Assembly (NCBI GenBank): GCA_903858385.1
Contig: CAIOIN010000114.1
Location: forward strand, 1 to 8,317
Length of the DNA stretch: 8,317 bases
Origin: an uncultured Microcaldota archaeon
Lineage (GTDB): Archaea > Micrarchaeota > Micrarchaeia > Micrarchaeales > Micrarchaeaceae
Reading direction: 5' to 3'
Under the pieces are notes generated by a model. That model worked only from the letters and a program-made list of their open reading frames with translations, made no database searches and was not told the DNA's origin. Positions 6,465 to 8,317 of this stretch are shown piece by piece. The position numbers and the translations under genes were made by a program. Within the stretch, counting starts at the first letter, position 1, and each line of letters begins with the position of its first letter.

Positions 6465-7163
6465 ATGACCTTTAAGGATGGAGACTTTTTGGAGATAGAT
6501 TACAGCATGTGGGACGCGACGGACAACAGCCTTGTCGCCACGACCGAAGAGCAGAAGGCGAAGAACGGGGGCATATACAACAAGGACACCCGTTACGGGC
6601 CAACGCTCGTGGTGCTGGGCGCGAACAACGTTATAAGCGGATTGGATAAGGCTCTGCATTCGATGAGCGTCAACGAGCAGAAGAAGTTCACATTCAAGCC
6701 CGAAGAAGCTTTTGGAGAGAGGAACGAGGAATTCGTGAGGGTGATGCCCATCGCGGGGTTCAGGAAGAACGACATCGACCCTTATGTCGGCATGCAGGTG
6801 AACATAGACAACATGCCGGTCATAGTCAAGAGCATCAACTCCGGAAGAGTGGTGGTCGATGCTAATCACCCGTATGCGGGCAGGGATGCGATCTACGAGG
6901 TAAAGATCGTCAAGGCGCTCGTGTCCGACAGGGAGAAGGTCGAGGCATTGGGCAAAAGTTACGGCGCGGCACCAACAAAAATAGAAGAAAAAGAAGGCGC
7001 TTTGGTGCTTTCGTTCAACGATTCTGTGAGCAAGGATGCCAATTACTTCATGGGCAAGGCAAACCTCGTCGCGTCGATTTTCGCGAACCTCAAGACTGAT
7101 AAGGTAAAGATAGAGGAGGAATACGAAAGACCGAAAGAGAAGAAAAATGAGGAAAAGGCGTGA
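6465..7163 (+). CDS. Long-chain archaeal FKBP-type peptidyl-prolyl cis-trans isomerase and chaperone
   Basis: Interconverts cis and trans peptide bonds before proline and acts as a folding chaperone in the cytoplasm. The 232 residues show the FKBP core split by an inserted-in-flap domain, as in SlyD: core part one (1-86, with GGIYNKDTRYGP and VISGLDKALHSMSVNEQ), the flap insert (about 87-133, ending INSGRVVVDANHPYAGRD) and the return strand YEVKIVKAL (144-152). A C-terminal domain of about 80 residues follows and ends in a Lys/Glu-rich tail. That order and the length match FKBP26 of Methanocaldococcus jannaschii rather than the short archaeal FKBPs. The frame extends to TTG 6450, but ATG 6465, with GTGAT just before it, is preferred. 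The gene is divergent from the pilin and its 3' end is 8 bases from spt4. No signal peptide is present. Confidence 0.95.
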   Translation: MTFKDGDFLEIDYSMWDATDNSLVATTEEQKAKNGGIYNKDTRYGPTLVVLGANNVISGLDKALHSMSVNEQKKFTFKPEEAFGERNEEFVRVMPIAGFRKNDIDPYVGMQVNIDNMPVIVKSINSGRVVVDANHPYAGRDAIYEVKIVKALVSDREKVEALGKSYGAAPTKIEEKEGALVLSFNDSVSKDANYFMGKANLVASIFANLKTDKVKIEEEYERPKEKKNEEKA

Positions 7164-7184
7164 GCTTAAGCTTAGGTGCTCACG
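7139..7184 (-). terminator. Terminator-like hairpin for the PIN-rpoE-spt4 transcript, overlapping both convergent stop codons
   Basis: CGTGAGC (7159-7165) pairs with GCTCACG (7178-7184) in a perfect 7-bp stem with a 12-base loop. In the minus direction the stem is followed by CCTTTTCC and then TTTTT, encoded by the antisense of the Lys/Glu-rich FKBP tail. The spt4 TAA stop (7174-7172) lies in the loop and the FKBP TGA (7161-7163) in one arm. On the + strand there is no T tract, so it suits the minus transcript. Confidence 0.55.
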
Positions 7185-7363
7185 TTGACGGCATAGGTGC
7201 TGTTCATCTTCAATCCCAGCTTCTTCGCTATGTCTGACTTCTCAGCATTGAGTATTATCACGGGGCTGCCCCATTTTGTTGTAAGCTCCTTCGAGCCGCA
7301 GCTCGGGCATGTGTCTCCGTGGGTTATCACCAATCTGCAGATCTTGCAAGCTTTTTCTTCCAT
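7172..7363 (-). CDS. spt4: Transcription elongation factor Spt4 (RpoE'')
   Basis: Small zinc protein that binds the NGN domain of Spt5; the pair clamps RNA polymerase to increase processivity. The 63 residues match archaeal Spt4 end to end: two zinc-binding pairs, CKIC (Cys6, Cys9) and CPSC (Cys19, Cys22), then GSKELTTKWGSPVIILN and EKSDIAKKLGLKMNSTYAVNV, which is the family's conserved second half. ATG 7363 is 4 bases after the rpoE stop, with AAGGAGA (7377-7371) inside the end of rpoE as its ribosome-binding site, so it is translated from the same mRNA. It is the last gene of the operon. Other archaea often continue with rps24e and rps27ae; here a convergent FKBP gene takes that place. Confidence 0.94.
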   Translation of the reverse strand: MEEKACKICRLVITHGDTCPSCGSKELTTKWGSPVIILNAEKSDIAKKLGLKMNSTYAVNVST

Positions 7364-7367
7364 GGTA

Positions 7368-7961
7368 TCATCTCCTTCCTCTTCCCTTGCCCTTTCCGTA
7401 CCTTGCCTTCGATTTCTCGTCCTCGCCGGCCCATTCCGGCTTTCCGAGGCCCTCGGGCTTCATTGTAAGCGCTATCTTTGAGTCCTTGACGCTGTTCTTC
7501 ATGCTTATCGTCGATATCTTTGCGAAGACGGTGTCCCCTTTCTTCAAAGACCTGCCGCTCCTCTTCGATACGAACGCCTGGGATTTCCTGTCGAACGAGA
7601 GGAAGTCGTTCGTTATCTGCGATACGTGAACAAGACCGTCGATCGGACCTATCCTGACAAAGGCGCCGAACTCGGCTATCTCCGTTACCTCCCCGTTGAC
7701 TATCTCTTCCACACTGGGCATGAACGACAGAACGTCGAACTCGACGTCGTGGTGCGTTGACGGGTCTCCGGGATAGAGTATGCCGTCGCTTACCCCTCTA
7801 ACGTTGAATATCGCCACCAGGACGCCTATGTCCTTGTCTATGGCGCCCTCGTACTTGCGCCTTAGGACTTTCGCTGCCACTGACTCTATGTCCTCCGCCA
7901 GGCTTTCCGGCGGCAGCTTGAACCTGTCTTTTACGCTATATATGTAGTACAAAAAATTCAC
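7368..7961 (-). CDS. rpoE: DNA-directed RNA polymerase subunit E' (RpoE1, Rpb7 homologue)
   Basis: Forms, with Rpb4 (RpoF), the stalk of archaeal RNA polymerase, which helps open the promoter and binds the emerging transcript. The 197 residues show the N-terminal Rpb7 tip domain (about 1-80, with FKLPPESLAED, KYEGAIDKDIG and DVEFDVLSFMP) and an S1 RNA-binding domain (about 82-168, core GEVTEIAEFGAFVRIGPIDG at 90-109, then LVHVSQI). A basic tail rich in Lys, Gly and Arg (183-197) follows. The start is GTG 7961, overlapping the upstream TGA as GTGA; AAGGAG at 7973-7968, six bases before it, decides in favour of this codon, and the MNFLYYIYSVKDR N-terminus aligns with where the family begins. 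It is translationally coupled to the PIN gene and followed after 4 bases by spt4. Confidence 0.97.
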   Translation of the reverse strand: MNFLYYIYSVKDRFKLPPESLAEDIESVAAKVLRRKYEGAIDKDIGVLVAIFNVRGVSDGILYPGDPSTHHDVEFDVLSFMPSVEEIVNGEVTEIAEFGAFVRIGPIDGLVHVSQITNDFLSFDRKSQAFVSKRSGRSLKKGDTVFAKISTISMKNSVKDSKIALTMKPEGLGKPEWAGEDEKSKARYGKGKGRGRR

Positions 7962-8317
7962 CGAGCACTCCTTAGCATACCGCTTCTGGATATCTTAAGC
8001 ACAGCAGTTCCGAAACGCAACAGCCTTTTCGCGAGCGGTGTGTCGTTCGTCACGACGACAGAGCCCCTGTTCCGCCTTGCTTTTTCCAGTATCCAGCCGT
8101 CTGCCCTGTTTATATTATCAATCTCAATCTTTTTAGCTCTTATCTCGGCCAGCGCCATCCTGGCGCAGGCGCCTTTTTTGCCCTTGTTCTGCGATATGCC
8201 CTCCAATTCATACATAATGCCTATCGAAACCAGCGGCCTGTATCCAGGGAATTCTCCGATCGCGATGTCGAAGACGTTGCTGCGGTTGGAGAAGCCGAAG
8301 AGCATTGAGCTCGTGTC
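7958..8317 (-). CDS. PIN-domain ribonuclease of the Fcf1/Utp24 type, 5' end outside window
   Basis: PIN nucleases cut RNA with metal ions held by a cluster of acidic residues; Fcf1/Utp24 members act in small-subunit rRNA processing. The frame stays open to the right edge, giving 119 visible residues, and the first codon in the window is the Asp of the DTS motif that opens PIN domains, so only about five to ten residues are missing. ATG 8305 falls just after this motif and is not the start. The acidic set is complete: Asp1, Glu37 in YELEGIS, Asp73 in RADGWILE and Asp92 in VVTNDTPLAKRL. KGKKGACARMALAEI between them fits the family. The gene overlaps rpoE by the GTGA, and PIN-rpoE-spt4 is a recurring archaeal order, often preceded by the gene for initiation factor 2 gamma, so a housekeeping role is likelier than a VapC toxin. 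No antitoxin gene is adjacent within the window. Confidence 0.9.
   Translation of the reverse strand, partial: DTSSMLFGFSNRSNVFDIAIGEFPGYRPLVSIGIMYELEGISQNKGKKGACARMALAEIRAKKIEIDNINRADGWILEKARRNRGSVVVTNDTPLAKRLLRFGTAVLKISRSGMLRSAR
7968..7973 (-). promoter_or_regulatory. Ribosome-binding site fixing the GTG start of rpoE
   Basis: AAGGAG on the minus strand, six bases before GTG 7961. It is the best match to the archaeal anti-Shine-Dalgarno sequence in the window and lies inside the 3' end of the PIN gene, supporting coupled translation. Confidence 0.75.

Noticed and set aside
7958..8317. PIN gene considered as a VapC-type toxin of a toxin-antitoxin pair.
   Set aside because: It overlaps rpoE in a conserved housekeeping order, resembles Fcf1/Utp24 PIN proteins, and no antitoxin gene is visible beside it.

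Overview
The window is chromosomal archaeal DNA with dense gene packing and about half G+C. The gene content is archaeal throughout: a Rad50 with zinc hook, archaeal-type FtsZ, ribosomal protein L10e (uL16), the diphthamide enzyme Dph2, a long-chain FKBP like FKBP26 of Methanocaldococcus, RNA polymerase subunit RpoE (Rpb7), Spt4, and a PIN nuclease of the Fcf1/Utp24 type. Starts are preceded by TATA-like boxes and GGTGG or AAGGAG ribosome-binding sites. The class III signal-peptide pilin (QSAMEYLMTYGWAILII) and the small serine/threonine-rich surface protein resemble what is common in Micrarchaeota and related DPANN archaea. I infer that lineage with moderate confidence; no rRNA or marker phylogeny is available here.

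Layout. Positions 1-1472 (+) hold the 3' part of rad50, which enters from the left edge. Convergent to it is ftsZ (1516-2553, -). A 206-base gap follows, then a gene on the same strand for a secreted, C-terminally anchored surface protein with 12 N-glycosylation sequons (2760-3944, -). A divergent promoter region (3945-4125) leads to the rpl10e-dph2 pair on the + strand (4126-4665 and 4700-5626). Dph2 runs convergently into a pilin-like gene (5777-6337, -). A second divergent promoter region (6338-6464) separates the pilin from the FKBP gene (6465-7163, +). The FKBP gene ends 8 bases from the 3' end of a minus-strand operon in the order PIN nuclease, rpoE, spt4 (8317 down to 7172), whose first gene runs off the right edge.

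How the genes relate. Most are core information-processing genes: DNA break repair, translation (L10e on the large subunit; Dph2 modifying elongation factor 2), transcription (Rpb7 stalk subunit and the elongation factor Spt4), rRNA maturation (PIN nuclease) and protein folding (FKBP). FtsZ, the surface protein and the pilin belong to the cell envelope and division. The PIN-rpoE-spt4 order is the familiar archaeal arrangement and its genes are translationally packed (TGA/GTG overlap, then 4 bases).

I see no defence island, mobile element, CRISPR array, tRNA or rRNA. I found no convincing new multi-gene system. The less ordinary signals are: terminator-like hairpins whose loop contains the stop codon (pilin and spt4); an operator-like inverted repeat surrounding the TATA box shared by the pilin/FKBP divergent promoter; and the uncharacterised surface protein next to ftsZ.
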